This document shows positions 11,001 through 22,673 of a stretch of 64,000 nt of DNA, piece after piece. The stretch's first letter is position 1. The number at the start of each line of letters is the position of its first letter. The DNA is from Marsupella aquatica (lineage: Eukaryota > Marchantiophyta). The position numbers were made by a program, and so were the translations under genes. A model generated the notes under the pieces. The model was not told the DNA's origin. It ran no database searches and saw nothing but the letters and a program-made list of their open reading frames with translations. The stretch covers positions 29,078,001 to 29,142,000 of the forward strand of contig OZ316891.1 in NCBI GenBank assembly GCA_973895155.1, read 5' to 3'.

Positions 11001-12299
11001 TACCCCGTAAGGGTGGTACGTCCAAAAAAATAAAACTGTAACCAAAGTGTTACGGGAGAACTTTGACGCGCCCTATTGGTTGGAGTGAGAATATGCATTG
11101 ACCCATGCCATAAGGGATGAGATATGGGTACTCCCACTCACAGTAAGTGCTTTTGGCCTGTCCCTCTCAGACAAGCCCAAGCCTATTACCTTGACAAGCC
11201 GTCACAATAGCATTTTAATGATACACACTGAGGTACATGTTGTTTCTGTCCCCGGACGGCGCGAGGTTGTGATGATGCAAATTCAGAATCTCAGAGTTAG
11301 AGTTATGCATTTAGGTCAGCGGCCGCGACAGTTTCTTATGGAAGCCGATTTTGGCCTCCCGCAACTTTTATTATCGTTCGCGTAACTCGTCTTAGTTGGC
11401 CAACTCGGCAGTGCTTTGAGACACTTTAGTCAAACGGAAATTGGACTCCCTCAACTTTTATGGCTGTTCCCTTAACTCAATCCTTAATTGGCCATGCTAT
11501 GCTTTGAGACGCCCTAGTCAAAAGGAAATTTCTGGAAGCTTTGGAGAATCTAGAGAGGCATTCCATCTGATAAAAAAACCAAGCCAGGCGATTGGATCTC
11601 TCCTGCCACTTGGGAAACAATCGCACTTTGGACCAGCTGATATTCCGAGCAAGCAAGGCATATGCTGCCTGGGATCCCCACCTCAAGCTCCCACTTTACA
11701 CATTGGAGGATGCACGGGACACCGAAGAGGAAGAGAGGATCAAGCAGGGCATCTGCCACGACGAGACATGCGTGGTCAGCTTTGAAATCCTGCGAAAGAG
11801 TGAACGTTGCGTGTCTGGTTGTTACCGATTCAGCATTTCAGCCAGTCCCCAGCGGCCCGTCATTGAACGCGTTCAACTGGATTGGCTGAGGAGGCCTGAG
11901 GAGTTGGGTTTCTTTTGTTGTTTCTGCTTGGAGGAGCTTGGATTGTTCAGCTTGCAATCGTACCACTTTACAGAGCCGGACCGCTGCGTATCTTGTTCTT
12001 GTTACCACCACTCATCGAGCCAGTCCCCAGCAGCTGTCGGTGACGGAACAGACTGAACTGGATTGTTTTGAGAAATTTGGGTGCTTTTGTCTTGGAGGAG
12101 GGAAGGGCATTCAGGACTTCTATGACGGCCATAGAAGTGGACTGGAAGGCTTGATCAGATCAGATCAGGCCAGCCATAGAAGTGGACTGGAAGGCTTGAG
12201 GAATTTTAGGGTTGCCGTGCTCGTTTGGTCTTTTTTCTTGATTGGGTTTGAGTCTGCAGGAGAGAATTGAGTGAACAGAAAGAGACAGAGGAAGCTCAC
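11001..12299. other. Upstream region of the ferredoxin gene, no separate gene seen
   Basis: This region probably contains the promoter and 5' leader of the ferredoxin C2 gene. It includes an imperfect ~90-bp tandem duplication near 11355-11540 (shared CAACTTTTAT and GCTTTGAGAC). It also holds two copies of GCCATAGAAGTGGACTGGAA at 12128-12154 and 12173-12199. Open frames here show no protein-family motif. Confidence 0.5.
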
Positions 12300-15027
12300 A
12301 TGGCCATGGCGAGCGTCTGCTGCAGCTCGCCGACGAGGCCCTTCGTTAGCTCAGGCAGTGCCTCCTCCTACATTGTGGAGCAAGTCCCAACAGCAGTCGG
12401 AGAAGTGGTGGTGCCGGTGGCCGAGCCTATGATCCGGGAGACTCCGACTATCCATTCTGTGACGATTTTTGATCGTCAACGCCGTGTTACTCACAAATTC
12501 TCAGTCGCTGAGGTACTGCTCCTTCCGAATCTGAGATTGAGTACTCTCTCCATCTCTCACACCGGTCTCACATGTGAGGATATCGCTTCTGAAGGGTTTG
12601 TGTCGTGGTCGGCGCTGAAGGATCGCATGATCTTATTGTAAGAGATAGATCATGCATCTGAATGGGCTTGTGAAAACTTAGAAACGAAATTGTATTCCTA
12701 TTTTTGTAGAGGTGAACCGCACGAATTGTCGATGGAAGAGAATGCATGCATGCAACCACTGAATGGATGAATGTAAAGTCCACGGGGACCCAAACCTGGG
12801 CGACGGTACCAACGCATTACGTAGATTTTAATGAATTAATCAGGAGTCACGGACCACAGTAGTCGGGCAGCTAATTCAAAAGACTGCCTAGCTAACAAAT
12901 ATAAAACCCATGATCTGAAGTAGAGGCGTAACAAATTGACCATCTGAATTGTAAGACGTCTGAGAGAAGCAAATCCACCGAAGTCCTGACCTAGTTCGGT
13001 CATCAAATTCACAATCCAACAGCAAATGTTTCTTAGATCCACTGCTTCATACTTGCAATGATAACGTTAGAGCTCTCATCTTTGGATTGGAGAAGAATTA
13101 GGCATGCATGAAAACCTAAGTTCTGGTCGATTACTAAAAATGGATATTGAGGGCCATTGAGGAGGTCTTTTGGTAATCTAACCGGCCAATTGACTCTAAT
13201 TTTCTAGAATTTGAACCCTCACAATAGTGTCCGCGTTGTGATGACCGTCTCAATGGCAGCGCTTTGTTGCAGTCCTGAGTGAATAGAGATGGAACGATGC
13301 TGCCAGGTGAGGGACTAGGTTTCACCTGACACGGTAGTAATCGGAGCTCTTAATGTGTTCTTGTAAACTTGACTTGTGAACTGCTGCAGAACCAATATAT
13401 CCTCAAAGCTGCAGAGGGTCATAATTTACAGCTGCCTGCTTCTTGCAGACAAGGTGAGTAAGCTATCTGGCTACACTCTCTCAGTTTTTTTGAAGGTGTT
13501 GTTGTTTTTGGTAGTTGGGGATTCTGATGTGATTGATCTCATCTACGGTCCAGCTCTAGCCTTCGCTGCACAAGCGGTGACGGGTAGTTTTATGCTCTCA
13601 GACGTGTCACAATTGGAGAATTGTCGATATCTGGAACATGAGAAAATCTGGACTGAATGTGAGGACAAAACTTCCTCTACGGCGAACCTCCTTACATAGA
13701 AATTGTACTACAACCGAGCTGCCAACGAAAAATTTGTCGAATATATGAAATTACATTCGCAGTTCCCAATGATGATAAGCCTCCCAGTTAATTATGGGAA
13801 TTCTCAGACGGTTAAGCTCAAAGTAGAAGAAAATTCGGGTTTTTTTTAATCAATACTTGAAATCATCAAGGGAAGCTTTGGAATTGTAGTAACTCCCGGG
13901 CTATTTGGACAGGATGTTGCACAGCATGCGCTGTACGAGTCAGATCAGGACAATTGTCCCAGCCTGAAGCTCTCGGCATCGCTGCTGTTCTCAAGGAGAA
14001 GGTATGATGGAGTCCTTCTGGTCTTAATGTTATCTAAAAGAACAAGATGCTGAACATGTCTTTACCTTATAATGTATTTTTGTAATGAAAATCAAATGGT
14101 TTTAGAACAGGGTATCCATCAGGTCAATGGGAGATATATTGTTTACAAAAGACGTTTGATGTCCACAAAGACATCCAGGTAGAGATCCCACTGATTACGG
14201 GCCCCTTTTTCTCTGTTTGAATCTGCAGGGTTATGGCCTCCTCTGTGTAGGATATGCTCTTTCTGATCTCGAATTAGAAACTCAAGACGAAGATGAGGTA
14301 AGAGATCCATGTTTGCTATAAGTGAAATTTTTGCTTGCAGCTGGCTATGATTCACTTAACGTCTTATTTAACTGGGGGACACTACTCCCGAAGTTAGATT
14401 TCGCATATGTCACGTAGTGATAGTAAAATTTGTTATCTGATCATCTCACGATGGTTCTCGTCATTCAGGTTTACATGATGCAATTCGGTCGATATCATGG
14501 GCAGGGGACAATTGTAAGTTCATGAACTGGTGTGGTATTGTCCTTTATGTTTATGCTATGTTGCAAAGAGTATGCGCCCTATTGCTATTGCTACCCTCTG
14601 CAATACCACACGAAGATTTGGTTAACTTCGGATTGTGGAAATCCACGAGAGCCTTTGCTTCCCCATGAACGGTCAACCTGGAAAGAAAAAAATGCGTTTT
14701 TGCTTTCACCACATCCTGCAGAGTTGCAATTGTTGACCAGGGGACGGATTTACTAGACATTCTCTGAGGGATTGCAAACTTAGATTTGACGTTCAAATTT
14801 CCCTTCGTTATTTGTCTGGATCGCATCTTCTGCTATCCATACTGAGAAGGCGAGTATTGTTCTGAATTATTCGTATGCAGTAACGCAAAGATTGGTAAAC
14901 ATACCCTGAGAGTCAATCTCCTCAATTTTGTGAGCTCATCAGGCTTCACCTTACTGACCCGTTTTCATTTGTTGCGATTTTACAGGTTAAGGATGATTAT
15001 GCGCTTGACCTTTTTATCGAAGATTAA
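12300..15027 (+). CDS. FdC2: Ferredoxin C2 (plastid 2Fe-2S ferredoxin-like protein), six exons
   Basis: This predicts a plastid [2Fe-2S] electron carrier, known in plants as ferredoxin C2 because of its C-terminal extension. I built the model from phase-matched GT-AG exons at 12300-12512, 13390-13453, 13913-14001, 14229-14297, 14469-14513 and 14986-15027 (173 residues). Residues 1-40 are Ser/Ala/Val-rich, like a transit peptide. The cluster ligands are Cys90, Cys95, Cys98 and Cys128 (C-x4-C-x2-C-x29-C), in SCRQGCCTAC and LLCVGY. Family signatures follow: SDLELETQDEDE, MMQFGRYHGQG and the tail KDDYALDLFIED. Length fits the family (about 180 residues). The upstream in-frame TTG at 12267 is not needed; ATG 12300 is the first Met. 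Lower expression than photosynthetic ferredoxin and a role in chlorophyll and light responses are known for the family, not shown here. Confidence 0.93.
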
Positions 15028-16788
15028 GTTGTACAACATTTCAGTTTTACTGGTACTTATCGTAGGAACCCTACTTTTAAGGAAGAGACGATGCTGCAGG
15101 ACTGCGGAAGATTCAAGTTCTCTGGCAGTAGATTACCATCAGCTTCGATTCTTGATCGAGGCATATGAAGGGTTAAGATTGCTGTGACTGGTATTCTTAT
15201 TATGGAAGAGTCCTTGAGATCGCTCGGGGTTGTAATTTTTGTCGTTGGAGGTCCGTTTTAGTCTCTGATCCATGGAATATCATCTCGTCAGGACTAGAGG
15301 TCTTCAGAAGAATTCTTTTGCATTCAAGTCAGAATGAGAGGCCTACACTTCAGAAAAAGTATCCTAGCGACAGTTCACACGGATGGAAGAAATGTAAATG
15401 ATATTACTGGATCATTAAATTTAGTATGAATGAGGTCAAGTGATTTTGACCGATTTCAAGTTCTGTGCACTGCTCTTGAAGTTCAGGACGTTTCTCTTTC
15501 ACGTTTGGGGATCTCTATGGCTAATTTGAGTGTGTGAACTAATGAATTATAGAAAAGGTGAATTTGAAACACGAACGGGCTGAGTTATCAACCGAAAGAA
15601 AATCCCCGAACAAGTTGCGAAGACAGCATTTTGATCTTGGCTTTGTCTTTCTGCACTTGGAGAATTCAAATGCATATTAAGGATTGTAATGTAATTCAGT
15701 TATTGGCTAAGGGTAATTGTAATGTAAATCAATTATTAGCTAAGGATTCCTGAGTCCCTGTGCGGGTCTCGAACAGAATCGTTTCTACGACTAGGGGGAT
15801 TCCAGAATGAGAGCAAGGAAAACGAAATTATGAGCTTGTCAGCCGTGACTTGTGTCTTCAAGCTACCTGACAGGATAAGCGAGAAGTTCACTTCGATGCC
15901 TTCATCTGGAAAATTTGTCGTAGTGATTTGGTGACTGTCTACCACCATACTTGATGTTGGAAGCTTTGACAGAGAGATATGCCACCACTTAGTGGTCCGA
16001 GCCTGGAGTGAGAGACCAAAATTCACTACGACCACCCGCCAATGGTGTTCCATCAATACGTAGTGAATCGCAATGGAAGGGGAAAAGAAAATTAATGAAG
16101 AAATTGTAGTAGAGAGGAAAGAAGTTCAAGCACGGATGACTGAGCCGGTGACCCATTGGACCCCCAAGTGTAGTGGATGGACCGAGCCCTTGAATCATTG
16201 AACCCCCACGTATGGTGCCATTCTTTACACGTTCACTCATAGACACCATTATCCTTTCCAAAGAAAAATTAACAGCATGATTTGACCTTCAATTTCTGTC
16301 TAAATATCCAGCAAGCATCTTTTAAGCACTTCGGCACTAAAGTTGCCTGGAATTACAATAGTGACGCTGTTTTTTCAATATTTATAATAATGATGATAAG
16401 TGCACGCCCTTTCTACGTAAAGTCCAAACTGCACTTATCAAGGGTTTTGCAGTTGTGATGTCATGAAATGATTCCAAGCCTAATTGCATTTAGAAAAGGT
16501 GCCATAACGGAGAGTCTCCTCTGTAGGAGCTCATTTCATTTGGCACCCCCCATTGATATTATATTCCTGCTCCTCTTGGCTGGAGTCACGGTCTAGGAGC
16601 TTGACTCTAGACAATAGCCTTTATTCAATCTTCTCTTCACTCTTGTATCGTTAGATTGTGGTCAACTCTCTTTTCACACAGGATTTGTGAGAATGACCTT
16701 TGTGTGGATGGTCACAACTACACAAGAGTAACAACCCAGATGAAAATGAAGTAGAAGCTTTGACAGGTTTGTCGATGTGTTTGCGTCC
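15028..16788. other. Intergenic between FdC2 and CaM methyltransferase
   Basis: No further gene is supported. It should contain the FdC2 3' UTR and the methyltransferase promoter and leader, but I cannot place a convincing TATA box or polyadenylation signal. A short duplicated block, TGTAATGTAA(T/A)TCA.TTATTGGCTAAG-like, lies at 15687-15745. Confidence 0.45.
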
Positions 16789-17841
16789 ATGTCGAATGAA
16801 GAAGCTACTGAACAGCCGCATGGAATCGGGCACCTGCTGGCAGAAGAAGCACCGCCGCGTTCTGCTTCCTCTGCTGCTGCAGCGTCCCGTTGGCGTCTGC
16901 TGAGGAGATTCTTGTTGACATCCCGCAGAGGCTCAGCAGCAGTTGATGATGATGATGCTCAAATCACAGAAATCTCCAGAAGGCCTGCTGGGCGATACAA
17001 TCTTGTGGAGTTGCAGGTTGGTACTCCACACCACCATCATGAAGTGACGCAGTATGATTCTTCAGAAGAATCTGGTTTGGGGTGTTTGGACACATCAGAC
17101 GTCGTAGTGGACTACGTCCTCCCTGTGCCTGACAAGAGAATCAAGTTGACTATCCGGCAGCGTCGAGAGGGGTTCTTGAAACTACGTGATGTTGCAGCTT
17201 GTGGGGAGAAGTCCATAGACAGCACAGGCATTGTTTGTTTGTGGCCCGCGGAGGAGGTCTTGACCTACTTTTGTGCAAGGCATTCAGAAATCTTCAGCAA
17301 CAAAACCATCATTGAGCTCGGATCAGGTTATGGGTTGGGAGGACTTGCCATAGCCGCATGTACAGATGCAGCTGAAGTTGTAATCACCGATGGAAATCCT
17401 CAAGTGGTTGATTACATTAGACACAACATAAATGCAAATGCTCGTGCCTTTGGGAACACCTTTGTGAGAAGTTCAGCTCTGTATTGGAGTCGAGACCAGA
17501 CTCCCCTTGCTGGAAAGGCTTTTGACCTCGTTGTTGCTGCCGATTGTACATTTTTCAAGGACTTCCATGTGGACTTGGCCTGCACTATCAAATCACTTCT
17601 GGGGACGTCAAAAAGTAGCCAGGCCATCCTCTTTAATCCAAGACGAGGAAACACCTTGGATCTGTTCGTGCACGTTGCTGAGAGTCATGGGTTGATTGTA
17701 GAGATGAAGGAACATTATGATGCAGAGGTGTGGGCCATCCATCAACGATTTCTGAAGGGTGATCAGACAGGATGGCCCAACTATGACAGCAATCACTGTT
17801 ACCCTATATTTCTTTCGTTGAGAGAGCACAACGGGATATGA
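16789..17841 (+). CDS. CaMKMT: Calmodulin-lysine N-methyltransferase
   Basis: The enzyme (EC 2.1.1.60 family) transfers methyl groups from S-adenosylmethionine to a lysine of calmodulin (Lys115 in known cases). The frame encodes 350 residues in one exon from ATG 16789; the open frame extends four codons upstream to a GTG but has no ATG there. Residues ~30-48 form a basic RWRLLRRFLL segment, as in family N termini. The Rossmann core starts around residue 175 with the SAM-binding loop IELGSGYGLGGLAIAA, then VVITDGNPQVV, and ~248 the DLVVAADCTFF motif. It ends with ILFNPRRGNTL and NHCYPIFLSL, all matching plant and animal CaM KMT rather than other METTL21-like enzymes. Cytosolic or nuclear action is typical. 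The gene lacks introns, and the His-rich HHHHE patch near residue 80 is unusual. Confidence 0.92.
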   Translation: MSNEEATEQPHGIGHLLAEEAPPRSASSAAAASRWRLLRRFLLTSRRGSAAVDDDDAQITEISRRPAGRYNLVELQVGTPHHHHEVTQYDSSEESGLGCLDTSDVVVDYVLPVPDKRIKLTIRQRREGFLKLRDVAACGEKSIDSTGIVCLWPAEEVLTYFCARHSEIFSNKTIIELGSGYGLGGLAIAACTDAAEVVITDGNPQVVDYIRHNINANARAFGNTFVRSSALYWSRDQTPLAGKAFDLVVAADCTFFKDFHVDLACTIKSLLGTSKSSQAILFNPRRGNTLDLFVHVAESHGLIVEMKEHYDAEVWAIHQRFLKGDQTGWPNYDSNHCYPIFLSLREHNGI

Positions 17842-19736
17842 CTCATGAGGGGTAACACACAATGTGCAAAGTTCTCTTCATAATAATGTTGTTGCCCATT
17901 ATTGGTCGAGAACAGGTTATAACAAAACATCACGCTCTCTTTGCTGTCAGCTCGTGTCATTATTGAAAGCAGCGCTTTGTCCAAATAAAATCCAAACCGA
18001 TTTGTCAATGCTGAGAAACGAAGTACGACCTCTCACCATCGTTCTCTCCTACCAGAGCTTGTAGCTCTAACAATTACAGTTGCCTACCCTTCCAGGGAAT
18101 CACCACTGTTGTCAGCAAATAGCACAATTGATGCCGTAGCACTGCCAAACTCTTGCCTGGAAAGTCTCCTTGGAAAGCTTTGGCACATCAAAGAAACCCT
18201 GCCTGATCCTGCCCAAGCTATTCCCCCAAAGGCATCTGTTACTGACAACATTAGTTCGTACGCAATAACGAGGGACAGGTTCTTTTTAGGAAATGCGAAA
18301 CACTCCTGCGCTCACAACAAACCAGAAATAAAACGTTTGTAAGCTCTCAGATTTTTTTTTATGAGATCTCTGCAACGAGCCACAACGCAATCATTGTCAA
18401 TGCTCATCACATTCAAAAAAACTGATGGACTAGAAACTCAAACCCAATCCAAATTTGTTCAGTACAAAAACTTTCTTCTGAAGTTTAGAGTTGTGAGCGC
18501 CAAGGCAATCAATGAAACTTGAAAAGGTGCAATGGTCCATTGCAAGACCTTTCCAATGCGGCAATGATATATAAGTCTTAACAAGATCCCTAGCTCTCAC
18601 AGGTAGACCTTTGATGCCTTCATGACTCCAATGTGACTTCGAAATATGGACACGTAGTACTGCTGTGAGTTACTACAATTGTTTTGGTCACAAAGATTGG
18701 GCCCTCAAACTAGAATTAGTGCAACCAAGAGGCGATTATAGATTGAGCAACTCAAAACCAGAACTTAGGTCTTTAGCGAACAATTGTCCATTGGGAGTTT
18801 CAAGCAAACTAGTTCGTTATGGTTAGGATCAATTTTTCTGCAGCGTAGTTGTGAAATGTCTAGAACTTCAAAGAGAATTGATGTATGCAACGTACCTAAA
18901 CAGTGATACCTGCTTTTCATGGTTGAGTGACTGACGAGTGGCAGTTATGAGTAAGTGAAAGTATCTTGTAGATCTTGAGCAAGACCGTTTCTTGTTCAGT
19001 TGTGAGACAGATATATTATGTGCGGGTTTCTAGATTTTGATCTGTAGGTTTATATCATGTTGAGAGCGATAGCAGACATTACAGTTGATTTCCGGTTGCT
19101 TGGATAGATGTATAAAGGCATGTGTGATCTCGTCACTGTCTTGCTGTCATGGAGTTCTTCTCTAGGGAAGATTTGTTCCGATTGGAATGGCCTTTCTACA
19201 ATGATTTATGAACTTTAGCTGTGATTTTCTCTCAGCTCTGGATTCTGACCAGTCTTTCTCAGAATTATTGGTGGCGGTATCCCGAACCTTTCACTCGTTT
19301 GTAGGCTAACAACTTTGTCAGGTTGCTTTTCTCCAATCTCGCGAACTTTTCTCGACACGCTGCTGATACGCTCTCCCAAAAATCATTCGAGACAGCCTGT
19401 CGTTTTACGAGTGAAATGCATCGCGATCGAGATCGAGATTCACAATTCACAATTCCCACATCTCCCAAACAGTCTCCAACATTGCCGCATATGTTTACTT
19501 TGTCATCATTAGAGAATATTCCCTTTCGTTAGGAACACAAGACACAAAAAGTTTTTGAATCCATGCACAATGATCTGCCGACAGATAATCATGTGGACGA
19601 TCAGAACAACATTCATCTTCCTGACTTACTTCCGAGAGCAATATGTACACAAGGTCGTCCTGTTTTGAAATAGATAAGTTCCACCTAAGATGAAAAAGTA
19701 GAGTGGCAACTCCTGCCTTGAAAACTTGGGGGAGTG
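17842..19736. other. Intergenic between two convergent genes
   Basis: The flanking genes point toward each other, so this holds both 3' UTRs. I see no family motif in the short open frames, no tRNA-like cloverleaf that I could confirm, and no repeat longer than chance. Confidence 0.5.
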
Positions 19737-22673
19737 TCACAGTCTGCGCCGGAAGAGGCCATATGATACAGTCTGTCCAGCGGTATTACTTGTGCGGGGA
19801 ATGCGTCGTAGAAAGATGAAATTCCAAGCTGTTGTACTGAAGGTGAGGAACAGAACCACTCCCACAAATCCAAGGACGGATCCAATCTCGAAAGCCTGGA
19901 GCGAAATAAATTCCGAAACCTCCTGAGAAATGAAAATGGTATGGACCCAGACAGAACCCCATGGTCCCCGAACTGTATTGTTGTCACACTGATTCCAGTA
20001 TTTAGGGTTTTGCCATAACGCGAAACACTTCGCCGTGAGAGGATCGCCACACAATTGGCTGTTCCCTGGTACATAGGAGGAGTTTTCGAAGCGTGTGTTG
20101 AAAGGTGGTTGACCTATTGAGGGGATAGGGCCGAAGAGATTGTTGTTGAAAAGGTTGAGAACTCCCAGGTAGCTGAGATTGGAGAGCTCAGGAGGGATGG
20201 TCTTCGACAACCTGTTGTCGGAGAGGTCCAACGATTCCAACTGGGTCAGCGATCCCAAGCCGGGGATGATGGGACCTGTGAACTGGTTGCTAGATAGATT
20301 CAAATATAGAAGTCCTACGAGACTATCCAGCTCCGGAGGGATGACGCCTGTGAGGTTGTTTCTGGAGAGATCGATGGCCGTGATGGACACCAGGACATAC
20401 TCGTACTCCCTCTCTTGTCCTTTGACAGTCAACAGAAATTCCTCAAACAAGGTCGGCAAGCTGGTATCATTCTTAGGCCCTTGAAAGCCGAGCAGCTCGC
20501 TCAGGGACCTCGCCGGTATCTTCCCCGAGAGCAAGTTCTCCGAAAGATCTAAAACCTGCAATTTGGGAAGACTCCAAATCCAAGAAGGAATGTCACCGCT
20601 CAGGTTGTTCCAACTTAGGCTGAGCACCCGCAATTCGGAGAACACCGCCGGGCTGAAATCAGGAATCCTGCCCTCGAAATTGTTCCTGCTCAAGTCCAGG
20701 AGGACCAAATTCGTGCAATTGTGTAGAGTATTGGGAATCTCTCCGACCAAACTATTTTGAGATAAGGACAATGATTGCAGGGAAGACAGACCGGAGAAGT
20801 TTAATTCCACATGTCCCTCCAGGAAATTGTTGTTCAATCGAAGCGTCTTCAGAGCGAGGCAGTTGCTGAGAGACCCAGGTATCCGTCCCACTAAGTAATT
20901 CTCTTCGAGATCGAGTACTTGGAGAGAGGACCGGTTTTTGTTGCACCAGATGGACCCAGGTATGTAGCCCACCAAGCTGTTGTGAGCGAGGTTGAGTGTG
21001 ATAATTTCGCCTAGATTTTGAAAGCTGGCGGGAATGACACCCTGAAGGTAGTTGTTCTGCAAAAACAAGTCGGTCAGATTCTTCAAATTGCCTAGCGATG
21101 GGGGAATGCTTCCAGTCAAAGAATTGCTAAACAAGTACAATACCCTCAACGAGCGCAGGTCTCCAAGTGCCTTAGGAATCTCCCCATAAAACTGGTTAGT
21201 ATCTAGATGCAGCACTTCCAGTTTTGTTAACGACCTCAGAACACTCTCTGGAATCGTCTGTGTGATGGTATTTGTCCCGAGATTGAGTAGTATGAGCTCC
21301 GAGCATTGACTGAGCTCCTCGGGAATGGTACCACTGATATTATTCACGTAGAGGCTGAGAGACACGAGCCGAGACAGACTCCCAATCTGCGCTGGAATAG
21401 TGCCATTGAGTTCATTCTGTCCAAGGTTTAAGTCCTGCAAGCACGTCAGGTTCCCTATCTCGGCTGGAATCGCACCGCTTAATTTATTGTTCCACAACAT
21501 CAAAATGCTCAAATTGGAAATAGCAGTGAGCTCCACCGGTAGCTCTCCTGTCAGCGCGTTCTCATACAAATATAATGTCGTCAGTGCGCTACATTTCCCA
21601 ATCTCTGGAGGAATACTGCCACTCAGATTATTGCTCGATAGATCCACCCACTGAAGCTGTGAACAGTCACAAATTTGAGGTGGGAAACCCCCACTGAGGT
21701 TGTTACCAGAGATCCATATACCGGTCAGGCTATGCAACAAGCCTACAGATGATGGAATTTCTGTGAGACAATTATCGTGGAGATCAAGCCACTGCAGCGA
21801 TGCACAGTTGCCAATCTCTGCAGGAATGGGTCCGCTCAACTGCGTGAGAGAACAGTCACTCCCATTGCTGGGCGCTGTGCCTGACATGGATAGATATACT
21901 AAACTAGTGAGCCTTCCCATTTCTGGTGGTATAGCTCCCGAAAAGAGATTTCCAGCGAGAATGAGCGAGACGAGGGCACTACAATCGCCAATAGACGGTG
22001 GAATTGCACCGGTGAGTCGGTTCCCATCGACTCGGAGATACTCTAGGTGCACCAGTTTACCAATTGTGTCAGGGAGGACACCACTAAGCTGGTTATCATG
22101 CAGGGAAAGCACGACCAATTCCGTCAGGTTCCCCACCTCTAGAGGTATGGATCCCTGCAGACGCGGATTACTGGAGACCGAGAGAAGCATCAGGTTGCTG
22201 CAGTTCCCAATCTCGGGAGGTAAACGACCGGAAATGCTGGTTGCCACAATCTCAAGGTCCATCAGGTTCCTGCATTGGCCAAGCTCAGCTGGTATGGACC
22301 CAGAAATGAGAGGATTATTGCTCAAGGATAGAAATTCCAAATTTTGCAGGAGCCCAAGTTCGGGAGGAATAGGCCCTGAAAATTGGTTCTCGCTGAGATC
22401 CAGGACTTCGAGCGCTCCACATTCACCCAGGGTAGACGGGATATTGCCGCCAAAATTGTTTGAAGAGATATTCAACAGCTGGAGGAACGGCAGCTGGTGG
22501 AGAAAAGGAGTCAAAACGCCGCTCAGATCAGCTTCACTCAGGTGCAAACCCGTAACTCTTTGGTCCGAATTGCAAAGGATTCCAGACCAGGAGCAGAAAT
22601 TGGGATCCCTGGTTGTGTCCCAGTTGTCAAGCATTCCATACGGGTCACTCTCAATGCCCACCTTCAAAGTCAT
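19737..22673 (-). CDS. LRR receptor-like protein (no kinase), main exon
   Basis: This is a cell-surface receptor-like protein of 978 residues in this exon. Order: an LRRNT_2 cap (SDPYGMLDNW..CSWSGILC), 28 plant-type LRRs, a non-LRR island at about residues 721-760, exactly four more LRRs, a cysteine cap (SQLCGDPLTAKC), one membrane span (~930-952) and a short basic tail. The 28 + island + 4 layout is the classic RLP plan, and the island ends with K-x5-Y (KGQEREY), seen in RLPs that pair with SERK co-receptors. No kinase follows, so signalling would need an adaptor kinase such as a SOBIR1-like protein. The first ATG lies ten bases after a good acceptor (TTCTGTTGCAG|G, minus strand) and no signal peptide is encoded. 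The true start is therefore probably in an upstream exon. The ligand is unknown. Confidence 0.92.
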   Translation of the reverse strand: MTLKVGIESDPYGMLDNWDTTRDPNFCSWSGILCNSDQRVTGLHLSEADLSGVLTPFLHQLPFLQLLNISSNNFGGNIPSTLGECGALEVLDLSENQFSGPIPPELGLLQNLEFLSLSNNPLISGSIPAELGQCRNLMDLEIVATSISGRLPPEIGNCSNLMLLSVSSNPRLQGSIPLEVGNLTELVVLSLHDNQLSGVLPDTIGKLVHLEYLRVDGNRLTGAIPPSIGDCSALVSLILAGNLFSGAIPPEMGRLTSLVYLSMSGTAPSNGSDCSLTQLSGPIPAEIGNCASLQWLDLHDNCLTEIPSSVGLLHSLTGIWISGNNLSGGFPPQICDCSQLQWVDLSSNNLSGSIPPEIGKCSALTTLYLYENALTGELPVELTAISNLSILMLWNNKLSGAIPAEIGNLTCLQDLNLGQNELNGTIPAQIGSLSRLVSLSLYVNNISGTIPEELSQCSELILLNLGTNTITQTIPESVLRSLTKLEVLHLDTNQFYGEIPKALGDLRSLRVLYLFSNSLTGSIPPSLGNLKNLTDLFLQNNYLQGVIPASFQNLGEIITLNLAHNSLVGYIPGSIWCNKNRSSLQVLDLEENYLVGRIPGSLSNCLALKTLRLNNNFLEGHVELNFSGLSSLQSLSLSQNSLVGEIPNTLHNCTNLVLLDLSRNNFEGRIPDFSPAVFSELRVLSLSWNNLSGDIPSWIWSLPKLQVLDLSENLLSGKIPARSLSELLGFQGPKNDTSLPTLFEEFLLTVKGQEREYEYVLVSITAIDLSRNNLTGVIPPELDSLVGLLYLNLSSNQFTGPIIPGLGSLTQLESLDLSDNRLSKTIPPELSNLSYLGVLNLFNNNLFGPIPSIGQPPFNTRFENSSYVPGNSQLCGDPLTAKCFALWQNPKYWNQCDNNTVRGPWGSVWVHTIFISQEVSEFISLQAFEIGSVLGFVGVVLFLTFSTTAWNFIFLRRIPRTSNTAGQTVSYGLFRRRL

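Noticed and set aside
13515-13699. Open segment with a good acceptor after FdC2 exon 2
   Set aside because: It fits the reading phase but lacks the ferredoxin cysteines. The exon at 13913 also fits the phase and supplies Cys95 and Cys98. It might be a poison exon, but there is no evidence.
14107-14178. AG..GT-bounded segment between FdC2 exons 3 and 4 that could be an extra exon
   Set aside because: Including it inserts residues with no counterpart in the ferredoxin family. Skipping it joins LKEK to GYGLLCVGY exactly as in FdC2.
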